Source: Globodera rostochiensis (lineage: Eukaryota > Nematoda > Chromadorea > Rhabditida > Heteroderidae). Taken from it: a stretch of 64,000 nucleotides of DNA. Below the pieces are notes generated by a model that did not search any database, was not told the origin of the DNA, and saw only the letters and a program-made list of their open reading frames with translations. Every line of letters starts with the position of its first letter. Positions within the stretch are counted from its first letter, which is position 1. The position numbers and the translations under genes were made by a program. This document shows, in pieces, positions 11,661 through 21,173 of this stretch. Location: positions 1,204,001 to 1,268,000 of the forward strand of contig JAEVLN010000014.1 in the NCBI GenBank assembly GCA_018350325.1, read 5' to 3'.

Positions 11661-13251
11661 ATGGGTCAATCAGTGTCCTCCATTCTCCCAACTTTCATTG
11701 TCAACTTCTTCTCGACGATGTCTTCGGTTTTCACGACTGGCATTGCCAACCTCGCGGCAGCATTGGTTTGTTGCATGATTTTTATAAACTTTTCCAGGCA
11801 CTTTGATTTCAGTTTGGCGAGTCTGACGAGCTCAAAACCAGCAGATTCTTCACGTACGTGCTCACTGGCGACTTCGAAGAACTGAGTGAACTAATCGACT
11901 CGCTCAGCGACGACGAATTGGAACGTTTGCTGCACATGCAATATCCTCCAGAAGTCGACAACGGCCGGACTGCGCTTGTTTTCGCGGTTTCAGATGGACA
12001 CGCTGAAATCGTCGCCCTATTGGTAGTCAACAATTTCTTCTACCACCTTCAACAACTTTTGCATTTTTCTAGTTGGAGAAAGGAGCAGACACGCAGGGAA
12101 CGAGCCTTGTAACGATCGGCTTCACCACAATGAGTGCGAGCGAGCACATTTCCTAAAAACATTATTAAATGTTTCAATTTTAGATGTCCTTCCACTTTGG
12201 CTTGCGGTCCTCCACGGCCATTTGGAAGTGTGTCGCCATTTGATCACTCATGGGGCAAATGTCAACGGGGGAACAGACTCGGGCGAAACACCGTTACTGC
12301 GCGCATGTTACAGAAACCGATTGGACATTGGTCAGTCGTTTTATTGCATAAGGAACTGTTCCCTTTTATTTCAGTCGTTTTGCTTGTCGAAAGTGGCGCG
12401 GACATTGAATTTGTTGATGTCGACGGATACACCGCATTAATGACCGCGTCGATCTGCGGGGAGGTCGGCAAGAAAAGTCGAAATTTCGATTGAAGTTGAT
12501 CGAATTTCGAAATCTTTTTGGCGAATTTCAAATCCGACCGATTTTTTTTCAGGTGGACACTGTGCGCTATTTGCTTTCCAACGGTGCACGCACTGACCAC
12601 ACGGATAACACAGGCGGGTGTTTATAGTTTTTTTAGAAATTTAGTTATTGACTGAATTTTCGGAACTTTGTGAACATTTAACCAAATACAAAAATTCCAG
12701 GAGCAGCATTTGCATTAATGTGCGCAGTTGAGAGAGGCCATTTGGAGGTGTGCCGACTGTTGCTGGCGGCAGACGCCGATGTCAACCAAGCGTCAAGTGA
12801 TGGCTACACTCCGTTGATGTACGCGTGCTTTCTGGGACTTTCGGACATTGGTCAGTGGCTTTAGTAACCGAAAAAATCATGACAATCATCTCTTTTCATT
12901 CAGTCATTTTTCTCATTGAGAATGATGCGAACATCGAACTTACGGATGCGGACGGAACCACCGCGTTGATGCTCGCTTCGAAGAGCCGCAGGGTCGACAT
13001 AGTGCAATATTTGCTGTTGATTGGTGCACGCACTGACCGGAGGGACAATCGAGGCTGGACATTTGTGAATAGTTTTAATAAAACATCCAATTTAAGGCAA
13101 AACTGCAACGGATTTGGCTGTTGAGAATGGAAATGCTGACATTGCGGACATTCTATATGCCTTTGCGGAACAAATGAACCCAAATGCGTAAGAAACAAGC
13201 GCTGCCCAACTCTGGTTAAATGTTTTTTTCAGGCACAACGAACCGAGTTGA
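11661..13251 (+). CDS. Ankyrin-repeat protein, FEM-1-like
   Basis: Spliced plus-strand gene. Segments read MGQSVSSILPTFIVNFFSTM at the start (11661), then after an intron FGESDELKTSRFFTYVLTGD, NGRTALVFAVSDGHAEIVAL and LEKGADTQGTSLVTIG. These are followed by LPLWLAVLHGHLEVCRHLIT, TPLLRACYRNRLDI, GYTALMTASICGEVDTVRYL, LMCAVERGHLEVCRLLLA, GYTPLMYACFLGLSDI, TTALMLASKSRRVDIVQYLL and a last repeat ATDLAVENGNADIADILYAF, with a stop at 13249-13251. That is about eight ankyrin repeats in ~430 residues. The PLW(L/A)A-GH(L/I)E pattern and repeat order resemble FEM-1/FEM1 proteins, substrate receptors of CUL2 E3 ligases, which in C. elegans act in sex determination. The C-terminal part of FEM-1 is missing, so it may be a FEM-1-like paralogue or a general ankyrin adaptor. 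Each repeat is cut by an intron at a similar place (after the I of the helix-2 motif). Confidence 0.75.
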
Positions 13252-13659
13252 TGCGAGTGACGGAGGAGAGGCGTGTTTCGAATGCAAATGGATTGGACGG
13301 GAATTATTCAGATGTTGTTGCCAATATATTACATATTTATTGAGAGAGTGCCGCCAGTAACATTTGTTTTGTTGTAATTAATGCCGATCTTAGGTCATAT
13401 AACATTCATTGTTCAAATCATTGTTTTTATTTATATTGTTTACCGATTAAAAATCGTGCATGCTAGGGATGGGCCTGTGGTTGCCTTTTAAAATTCAGTT
13501 TTTTAGCTCCCAAAATTTTATCAGTTAACACAAAACAACAAAAAACAAAGTCGGGACACAGACAAACAAATTTGAGCATTCCGAATTAACATACCAAAAA
13601 GCGGACTTGAAGGCCGTGACATTAAACCATGCAACAACATCAAATAACGATGGTCAACA
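13252..13659. other. Convergent 3' spacer
   Basis: About 400 bp between the stops of the ankyrin gene (plus) and the small membrane protein gene (minus). AT-rich, with no gene. The sequence tagggatgggcc at 13466 resembles one end of the short hAT-like elements described elsewhere here, but no partner end was found. Confidence 0.45.
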
Positions 13660-13905
13660 TCAGAACGAAGTGTGCACCTTCATCGACATATCCTGCAGAA
13701 ACGTGCCAGCAAATGTCGTCGGGCTCGTCACCGCAATTACGAAGAACACAGCGAGGACGACAACCGCCACAATGAGAAGGCAGCACAAAGTGATGCCCAC
13801 GATCAGACACCAAAAGGCACAGCCATTTGTCTTGTTTTGCCTCCGATTTGCTTCTAAGACACTCACCTCTGAATTTGGAATCGAATTTTTGTCGGTTGAG
13901 GACAT
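13660..13905 (-). CDS. Small single-pass membrane protein, hypothetical
   Basis: Uninterrupted 81-codon frame starting at an ATG preceded by aaaa (13903-13905). The N-terminal ~28 residues are polar (MSSTDKNSIPNSEVSVLEAN). They are followed by a Cys-containing hydrophobic stretch of about 35 residues (FWCLIVGITLCCLLIVAVVV and on to FFVIAVT) and a short tail. This is one membrane segment with the N-terminus probably cytosolic. No family was recognised. It overlaps a second open frame that begins upstream (see the next entry), so the true transcript may be longer or spliced. Confidence 0.5.
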   Translation of the reverse strand: MSSTDKNSIPNSEVSVLEANRRQNKTNGCAFWCLIVGITLCCLLIVAVVVLAVFFVIAVTSPTTFAGTFLQDMSMKVHTSF

Positions 13906-14045
13906 TTTTTGTGAAACTTCACACCAGCAGAGAGACGAGACTCATCGATAGCCGCTTTTGAGTTACCATATGTTTTTTTAGGCTTTCCTTGTGTAAACCT
14001 TTGCGCGAGTTGGCTAACCAAACCATAAAAACTCGTATCTGCCAT
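13863..14045 (-). CDS. Short ORF overlapping the small membrane protein gene
   Basis: A 60-codon minus-strand frame, MADTSFYGLVSQLAQRF onward, ends 43 bases inside the membrane-protein frame in another phase. Its last codons run into CAGAG|gtgagt, a textbook 5' splice site. The ORF may therefore be a 5' exon spliced to something else, an upstream ORF, or chance. Nothing further identifies it. Confidence 0.3.
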   Translation of the reverse strand: MADTSFYGLVSQLAQRFTQGKPKKTYGNSKAAIDESRLSAGVKFHKKCPQPTKIRFQIQR

Positions 14046-14053
14046 AGTGAACA

Positions 14054-14492
14054 ACTCAGGTTATAATAGAATTGTTGTGTTGCTGAAAGCGGATCGATAA
14101 GTCGGGAAAAAGGTGCTTCAGAGGTTTTTGGGGGGCTAGAATCTGAATTTCATATCCATCCCGGTTTCTAAAACTGGACCCGGATTCAATTCTCGGAAAT
14201 TCCAAATTTTACTTACGCGAGAGAAATTCGGGAAAATAGGTGCTAGAAATTGGGGAGAATCTAATTTTGCGGCTTAAATATGACGCCGACAAACCAAATT
14301 CATTTTGTTTATAACCAGAGGCTGTCTATCAAAAATATTTCAAGTATTTATGCTTTTTATGCCTATTTTGGCCTCTTCGCAGAAAATTTAACATGCGTCG
14401 ATCGAGTTGGGGTTTGCAAGTAAAAAATCAATTTGTTATTTTGATAGGGATACATAACATAGGTATGTGTCACATTTTAACGGATAAGTTAG
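14054..14492. other. Intergenic spacer
   Basis: AT-rich sequence of about 440 bp downstream of the unidentified minus-strand gene and upstream of the small membrane protein. I see no coding or repeat structure in it. Confidence 0.5.
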
Positions 14493-15138
14493 TTAAATGC
14501 CTTCATCGTTAGAGTTAGAGTCGAAGTAATCATCCCCGAAATTCGGATAAAGACGCTTGATCAAGTAGCAGTTGCGGGCCACGAACAAATCGGCAAGAAG
14601 CTACAAAAGAAATGCATAAAGCTTCTCTCCACAAATTAATTTAAAATAATAAAACTATACCCCTCACTGAAATGAATTTTTTCACCAGCAAAAGGAAAAA
14701 TTTTCCAAGACCTTCCCACACAAAAAGTATTGTATGACGCAATTGCCTTGCTACAACATTACCGTTGCTGTGTCTGTATGCAAATTAAACGTACCGAAAG
14801 GTTATTGATTGCTTCCGCAAGAATTTCCATCTTTGCCTGGTCACCCGTCACACGTCGCTGGCCGCTGCAGTTGCGCAAAAGTGCTGACACCAAATCTGAA
14901 TTAATTTGTTTGAGGCTTTATTTGTAATTTGTGTTCGCATAAATTAAAATTAACAAATTTTTGGTAAGTAAACAAAAAGGTTGAAAATATGTACATCTTT
15001 TACTTAAACCATTCCCGCGCCTCACCAACCTCTTGTCGGCATGCCGGAAGTGCAAAAATGATGCCCTTGCCCATCCAATTCCTGGACACGTTTGGTCAAA
15101 TAACGGTTCTGCTCAATGAGCTCATCGGCGAGGAACTA
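14493..15138 (-). CDS. Unidentified spliced gene with a repeated L-A-D-x-(L/F)-(I/V) motif
   Basis: Three exons are supported on the minus strand by splice sites and open phase. About 15138-15030 reads FLADELIEQNRYLTKRVQEL. About 14897-14796 reads LVSALLRNCSGQRRVTGDQA then KMEILAEAINNLS before gtacgt. About 14599-14493 reads LLADLFVARNCYLIKRLYPN and ends DSNSNDEGI with a stop. The first and last exons encode similar sequence (FLADELIEQNRYLTKRV and LLADLFVARNCYLIKRL), so the protein contains an internal, probably coiled, repeat. A further upstream exon is likely (an open stretch ELAAFTKLQNFADCLL near 15540-15493), and the start codon is not resolved. I do not recognise the family. Confidence 0.5.
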
Positions 15139-15139
15139 A

Positions 15140-15781
15140 AAGGAGTAAAGTTCAATTGCCCTAAAGGAGCCCATGTTATATTGCATTTACAATTTTGTTA
15201 AGATGGGTTGGACTAACACTCAGATTGTATCACCCAAGCCATTATAAATAAAGTGAAACGCACAACTATTTTTTGAACGGCGTGGACAAGCAATGCGTAC
15301 TTTTCTCTGTCAGTGCGAGACAATGAATCAAACCATTGAAAATCCATTGAAAACGCTAAAAAAAAATTGTTGCTAAAAGTTCCAGTAGCAAACAGCAAGC
15401 AGGGGGATTCCCCCCTTCGAAATGAAAAAATTGTTCTTGGCAAAAAGAAAAAAGGGAAATTTCCTAATCCGTAAGACCTATGAATTCATCCTAAGCAAAC
15501 AATCGGCAAAATTTTGCAGTTTTGTAAATGCCGCCAACTCCTTAAAGGTTGCAGGATACAAAATTCAGTTACTTCTTCGGACCAAAAATGGTAAATACTA
15601 AACAATTCAAATTCGTGCTTATGAAATGCCAATGCTCAACGCCATAATTGTGAACGTATTACGAAAAACTAGTCTTTTCCCATTTTTGCACATTTCCACT
15701 AGGGTTCGGATAATCGGGTTGGGGCCGGGCGGGCTTTTTTCCGGGCAACCCGAAAGTGGCCGGGCGGGCTTCCTCCCAAAT
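15140..15781. other. Spacer / possible 5' region of the unidentified gene
   Basis: About 640 bp. It contains an open acceptor-bordered stretch near 15540-15493 that could be an upstream exon of the gene at 14.5-15.1 kb. It also has a tag-ggttcggataatcggg...ccgggcaacccgaa segment (15705-15755) with partial dyad symmetry. No other feature was recognised. Confidence 0.4.
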
Positions 15782-16514
15782 CTATGCACACAGAGTCACT
15801 GTATTTAATCCGTTGCCATTATTAAAATGGTAATAATATATACAATAATATGAATATAGACAATAATATGTACAAATATAGTACACATTAGGGGAGCTTT
15901 GATAAGCGAATTAAACAATAGAAACAATGCATTGGTTCATAATGGAGGGGATACGCGTCGTTCTTTTCTCCATATTTTGCTCTGTTCGGTTAGCTCCTTT
16001 TGATTCGCACTTGGATGGACACGTCCCGGCTGCTCTTTTTGTTGCTTTGGCTTCCGTCGTCGACCGAAATGCCAAAATGCTGTCTCAAAATGGAAGAGGC
16101 CTGCTCCTGAAAGAAAAATGGTGAAAATCAAAGAAAAATAAACGAATAAAACCCACCAAAAATGTGCTCATAAGAGCGTGGTGCACAGAGTTGTTGACGC
16201 TGTCCATTGTCCCTCTGGCGACCTTCAGCAACTGCTCCACAAGTCCCACGCGGCGAAACAGAGCGATTGTGTAATGACGGGAAGGAGATCGGTCCTCGAG
16301 TGCGGCTCGAATTGTGTTGAGAGTCCGGTCGAGCAGAGCCGCGTCAAGGTTCTCGCGCAGTAGCAGCACCAGAATTTGTGCCAGTCCACCACTCAGCAAA
16401 TGGTCGTACAGTGGCGCTGGAGCTCCCATCATCGCATTGACCATCACCCAGTAGGCTTCCTGAACGTTCAAATATTAGCAGGGGCACAACCAAACTGTCA
16501 CAAACACACCTTTC
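15782..16514 (-). repeat. Source segment of the inverted importin-alpha duplication
   Basis: This block contains the importin-alpha penultimate exon, part of the preceding intron, the last exon and about 210 bp of 3' flank. It reappears in opposite orientation at 59438-59927. The copy lacks about 280 bp corresponding to roughly 15938-16220. Confidence 0.9.
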
Positions 16515-17826
16515 TCTTCCGCGGGCTCGGGTCCTGACAAAGGCGGAACACGCTATCCGACAATCCGTCCACGGAGAACAGCCGTGTCACGTGCTCAGCT
16601 GTTCCGGCTGCCACGTTGCTCAGAATCCAAAGGCACTCCCGCGAGACTTGGTGAATGTCCGAGTCGACGAGCACTTTCTGCAATAAAATACATTTTCGTA
16701 TGATCGAACTTTCCACCAAAGCAAACTCACCAGATCGTTGAGTACGCCAAAGTCGAGAATGGCCGTTGTTTGCTCGTCTGTGCCTGTTATGATGTTTCCA
16801 ACCGTCCGAAGTGCGCCGGTCAAAGCTCGGACTGAGTCGCTCTTTAGCAGCGCCACAATGCTGACAACAATGCCCGGTTGTGCGAGTAAAAGGTCAATCT
16901 GCAAATAGAGGACATTGACTTTAAATTATTCCACAAATGGACTCACGCGTTCTCCGTCGGCTGCCGCGTGGTCCATAAGGTAAGCGATGCTCCAAACCGA
17001 GTCACAGAGAATTTCGCCGTTGACGGAGAGAGAAATTGTGGAGTGAAGTGCCGAGATAAGACGAGAGACGCACTGAAACGGGCAAAGTTTTATTTTTAAT
17101 GATCTTTTTATGTATTCTCACTTCCAAGTCCAGCTGATTAATGCCGCCTCTGAGCAAATTTGCCAAGCACCAGATGACAATTTTGCGCGCATCGGAGTCT
17201 TGGTATTCGGGCAGTTCCAGCATTTCGACCAGCAACTCGAGAAGTCCAGTAGAGCGCACTTGTTCCCGACACACTGAGCAGTCAGCCGCCAGATTGCCAA
17301 GGGCCCAGACTGCTTGGTTGCGCACTTCGCTGACAACGGACGCGGCCAGAAGACGCATCAAAGCCGAGACACCACCAGAAGCGATGATTCGATGTGTCTC
17401 TTGCCGGGAGCCGCATGCCAGATTGGTCAGTGCCCATGCCGCGTTCAGTTGCAGTTCGGAAGACGGACGCTGAAGACAGTCGATAAGCTCGCAGATCTGA
17501 AAGCAAAGTTGACGTTCATGAAAGCATGCATTATGTGGAGGCGCCAACTCACAATGGGCTCGATCAGCTCATAAGGCGGTTCTTGACAGGCGGCCAGCTT
17601 TTTGCGAAAGTAAAGCGAGGCGGCTATCTGCAAATGTTGAAGCATTAGGGAAAAGAAAGAACGGAAAAACCGGAATTACCTGCGATTCGCGTGACTTTTC
17701 GTGCCGTAACTGATCCAAGAAGGTAGAGCATTCGGCGACACAAAACAGCGGAGTCTTTTTGAGCAAGGACATCTCTCTTCCGTCGTTGGAGGTGCGCGGC
17801 GATTGAGCAGAAATGAATGCTGGCAT
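15990..17826 (-). CDS. Importin-alpha-like armadillo protein lacking a clear IBB domain
   Basis: Minus-strand gene of about eight exons. Importin alpha binds nuclear localisation signals through armadillo repeats and links cargo to importin beta. The N-terminus is MPAFISAQSPRTSNDGREMS then LLKKTPLFCVAECSTFLDQL, followed by an FRKKLAACQEPPYELIEPI segment typical of the linker before ARM1. ARM repeats follow: LQLNAAWALTNLACGSRQET, VSEVRNQAVWALGNLAADC, RKIVIWCLANLLRGG, DSVWSIAYLMDHAA, ALTGALRTVGNIITGTDEQT, RECLWILSNVAAGTAEHV and EAYWVMVNAMMGAP. The last exon ends QVRIKRS with a stop at 15990. The W-x3-N asparagines and tryptophans of the NLS groove are largely kept. The first ~50 residues do not show the Arg/Lys-rich importin-beta-binding helix found in the family; it could be on an unseen upstream exon. 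A partial inverted copy lies at 59.4-59.9 kb. Confidence 0.88.
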
Positions 17827-18066
17827 TGACTCGCCCCCCTTTTATACTTTTGCTGAATAAAATTTAGGTAAATCGAAATCCTCTCATTCTTTTTGTGGAA
17901 GTGCAAAAATGTCTATATAAGGGGATGGCTTTTGATTACATCACATTCACTCCAACCATTTCATCAAAGTGCGCCAGGACACATTTTGTGAGTTTTTCGT
18001 TTTTGATGGCATTTCAATTTTTAAAATATTTTTTTCCTTCAGAATAGCCTCCGACAAGCCACACAC
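17827..18066. promoter_or_regulatory. 240-bp divergent promoter region
   Basis: This short region separates the start codons of importin alpha (minus) and the Ser/Glu-rich membrane protein (plus). For the plus gene a TATA-like tatataagg lies at 17914-17922. A likely 5' UTR intron (gtgagt...ttcag, about 17988-18042) precedes the ATG. For the minus gene, tataaaagg (17846-17838) is only about 15 bases from the ATG, so it is either not a TATA box or marks transcripts starting farther in. A possible acceptor (ttttattcag) also precedes the minus-strand start. Confidence 0.55.
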
Positions 18067-18881
18067 ATGCGAAAGTTCAACGCGTCTCCTCCGTCGCAGC
18101 GCCTTCCGCCGCTCATTGTGGCTGCTCTGGTGCTGTTCTGCACTCTTCATGTGCCGGTCAACGCCGCAGGAAAAGAAAGCGGAGGAGGAGGTGCATTTAA
18201 TAGGCTCTCCATCATCATCGCGATAACGCTTGGTGTGCTGCTCGTCGCCTGTGTCGGTCTGGTGGTCAGCGTTTGCAAGCAGTCAGACAGTGATGAGGAA
18301 GCAGAGCCGGAGCAGCAGGACCCGGAGAAGGGGGAAGTGGCGCCGAGGTGGGCGTCAGAATATTTGATAAAAACCTTTTCATAATTTAATTTCAGCACGC
18401 AAGCTGAAGTGATGGAGGCAGCAGCCGAAGAAGACATCGAGAAGGAGAAGCCAGTGGAAGTGGAACAGCCGCCGCAGCAGATGTGAGTTGACTGACGGAC
18501 TTTGTTTTCCAACAATTTCATTTTCTTCCCAATTTCAGTTCAGTGAAAGCTGAGGAGGAGAAGCAAGAAGAAGTGAAAGACGAGCCGCAAACGACTTCCG
18601 TGAAGTCCGTGAAGCCCGAGGAGCCAACGCAGTCGAGCAAGTCCAAGATAGCCACTGGGGAGAAGTCCGAAACGGCTGAAGAAGAAGAAGAAGAGAAGGA
18701 CTCCGAGGCGTCTTCATCATCGGCTGCTTCTTCATCGTCCGCGGGCTCGTCATCGGCCTCGTCGGGATCGGGATCGGGCTCGGGCTCGACTTCTGAATCG
18801 TCTGGCGGTTCTGCAACATCATCAGAGGCCTCTTCATCTTCTGCTTCATCGTCGGCGGTTTCTTCTGCGTCCTCGTCATAG
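18067..18881 (+). CDS. Secretory-pathway single-pass membrane protein with acidic, Ser-rich tail
   Basis: Three exons: 18067-18345, about 18396-18482 and about 18539-18881. The N-terminus MRKFNASPPSQRLPP precedes a hydrophobic signal-like stretch LIVAALVLFCTLHVPVNAA. A short Gly/Lys-rich spacer and a second hydrophobic segment LSIIIAITLGVLLVACVGLV follow. The rest (~170 residues) is very acidic (EEEEEKDSE, KAEEEKQEEVKDE) and ends in a Ser/Gly/Ala-rich run with SGSGSGSGS. The likely topology is a cleaved signal peptide, a ~20-residue ectodomain, one TM and a disordered tail. I do not recognise a family. Its composition is low in complexity, so homology calls on the tail would be unreliable. 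Confidence 0.75.
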
Positions 18882-19314
18882 GCTGGCTTCGAGTGTTCTG
18901 ACGTGCCAACGATCGTCTCATAGACAGGAAAAGACTCTATATATCCCATGCACATGTATTATTGTATTGTAATTGTATCATATGTATGTATTTTCACGGT
19001 TTTGTCCGCCTTGTGTGGTTGTATGTGTCCTGCTCATAACACGTGATGAATAAATATTGTAAATAGCCAAATAAATCGTATTTTCTTTATTTCGGCGCAA
19101 ACGAAAAACAAAAATCGATTCAGTTTTGACCCCAGAAAACATTGTCGTTTTTCCTTAAAAAAATCAACCGATTCAAAACCCGCTTTAAATTATCATTTTT
19201 TCTATTGACGAATTCGTAATAGCGCATGTATTTATTAATTGTTAAATGACAAGTACAATTTAAACCCAAATCTCGCAATTATCCCAACAAAAAAAAAAAA
19301 ATCCGTTTTTCACA
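18882..19314. other. Convergent 3' spacer with polyadenylation signals
   Basis: This holds the 3' UTR of the plus-strand membrane protein. Canonical aataaa signals at about 19049 and 19070 are followed by T-rich sequence. The YRDC gene ends at 19315 on the other strand. No other feature was seen. Confidence 0.6.
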
Positions 19315-20750
19315 TCATTTTGATCCGGTCGATTGATGCCTTTCCTCCTCCTCCTCTTCTTCTTCCTCTTTTTCGGCGGTGTGCGCTTCGTGTAAATCAA
19401 TGTCCAGTATTTTCAGTGCTTTTCCCGCATCAGTCAGTCGCTCCCTCTCCACTTCCTCGGCTGGTCGGATTCCGAACTCTCTCAACAATTGCATCGACTC
19501 GATGGGGGCACTTAAAAATTGTATTTACTGCTGATTTACCGACTTAACTCCACGAACCATCCGGCTCTGATCATTTTGAACTGGCCAGGCAGAGAAAGAT
19601 CGATCACTGTCATAAAGAAGGAAAAAAATGATTTTTAAAATAAAATCCCGTTAAAATTCCTACCCGTGCTGCCCTCTTCGGCCCCATTGTTTTCCACAAT
19701 GGGACCCGCGTCTATGATCAAGTCGATGTCGTCCCAAATTTCTTGAAAATCCTAAATTGAAACATAAGCATCCAAAAGGCCCACCCCCTAGTACTTGGAT
19801 GCAGAGCGGATTCCGTCCGCAACCGCTGACGTTCGCGCTCGTCTGGGCCAACAGTCGTAAGGGCATGCGACGACAAAGGTCGCGTGCGAATCGTGCCTGG
19901 GGTATGCGAATGCCAATGGTGTTTGAGGACGGGTTGAAGTCGGACGGAATGCGATCGGAGCGCTCGAAAAGCAAAGTGACCGGGCCGGGGTAAATGATTT
20001 TGAGGAACTCGTCCGGCACCGTCTGAACGCAGTACCTGCGAAGAGAAAAAAAGCGTTGCGTTGAGTTGACAGGAAAACAGGGCATTTTTCAAATTGTTAA
20101 CAAAAAAAGTTGAAGAATCAAGTGTTGGGAAAACATCCCCAACCGAAAAATGCCAATTTTGAGGGGAGGTGCCACGCCACTCCGAGCACCATAACATGAC
20201 AAAAACCTAACTGTTTTATGTTCTCGGGTCGGTCGACAAACACTCCTGAAAATAATTGAATTTATCAAAACCAAAAACTAATCAGGGGAAGAACAAAGCT
20301 CCACTTTAAACAAATCACGATAACCCCCCGTCATGTGTTAATCGGGGGCTTTGCTCCTCAACAAGGGATTCTCTCTGTGCATACCAAACGGTTTCTGTGC
20401 GTGCCTCCGCTTAATTCGGTACAATTTGTCCGAATGTTCTGCCAGCGTCACCAACCCGTACAGAGTGTCAGTCGGAATTGCCAAAACATGGCCTTTCAGT
20501 AGAGCATCAGCGGCGATGTCCACGCTGACGCCCCACTGGGAAACGTCTGAAATTTGAAAACAAACACGGGTTGAATCTACACAAAAACGATCCATTTTTG
20601 TTATGGAATTGAACAATTTGTCGATACCCCACTTTTCGGATTGAGCTGCCTGATGTTGGAGCCGGGCATCACTTTGCGCTCGATTTTCCGCCGCAAAGAA
20701 ACAAGCTGCTTGTACTGCTTGGTGGAGAGCTCCAAAAGTTCGCGAATCAT
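19315..20750 (-). CDS. YRDC: Threonylcarbamoyl-AMP synthase (YrdC/Sua5 family)
   Basis: About seven minus-strand exons. YRDC makes threonylcarbamoyl-adenylate from threonine, bicarbonate and ATP for t6A37 modification of ANN-decoding tRNAs. Exon 1 (20750 to about 20636) encodes MIRELLELSTKQYKQLVSLR, a basic leader that could target mitochondria (inference). Exon 2 reads VSQWGVSVDIAADALLKGHV then LAIPTDTLYGLVTLAE, with the conserved PTDTLYGL and IKRRHAQKPFG. Next come VFVDRPENIKQ and YCVQTVPDEFLKIIYPGPVT with LLFERSDRIP and GIRIPQARFA, then LLAQTSANVSG (the TSAN motif), IDLIIDAGPI and STVIDLSLPGQFKMIRAGW. The C-terminal extension has a run of about nine glutamates. All YrdC signature motifs are present and in order. 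Confidence 0.92.
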
Positions 20751-21173
20751 TAAAATAGACTGGAGGCAAATTAACTTCAGTTTTTTGCTTTTCCTAAAAT
20801 TGAAGTGTTCAAATATTGAAAAATTGGCTTTGCGAAAAACGATGTAAACATTTGAACTGATTCTTTTTTTCAAAAAAGTTTAAGGCAACAATAAATATTC
20901 AGAAAGATCAAATTAGCGAAAAAAGAATTTATATTTAAATGAGAAAGCAAAAGCACGGTCAAAGGTGGACAATATTTTGTTCAGTTTAAGGCATTTTCAA
21001 AGGGACGGACAAATGATCTGGGGGAGGGAACTGTCAGTGTTTCCGTGATCCAACGGATATGGAAACACTGGCGTAAGCGCGCAATGTAAATAAAAATGAA
21101 AATATGCCAAAAAAGGGACGACGGCTTGCATATACAAAATCATTGTTTTGTCAACACTATCAGCAGTTGAAGT
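20751..21173. other. Intergenic spacer
   Basis: About 420 bp, AT-rich, with no gene. It contains a near-perfect dyad around 21038-21070 (cagtgtttccgtgatccaac and ggatatggaaacactg, stem cagtgtttcc/ggaaacactg), placed just downstream of the cortactin stop. Confidence 0.5.

Noticed and set aside
15700..15760. tagggttcgg...ccgggcaacccgaa as a transposon end
   Set aside because: Partial dyad only; no target duplication or second end could be found.
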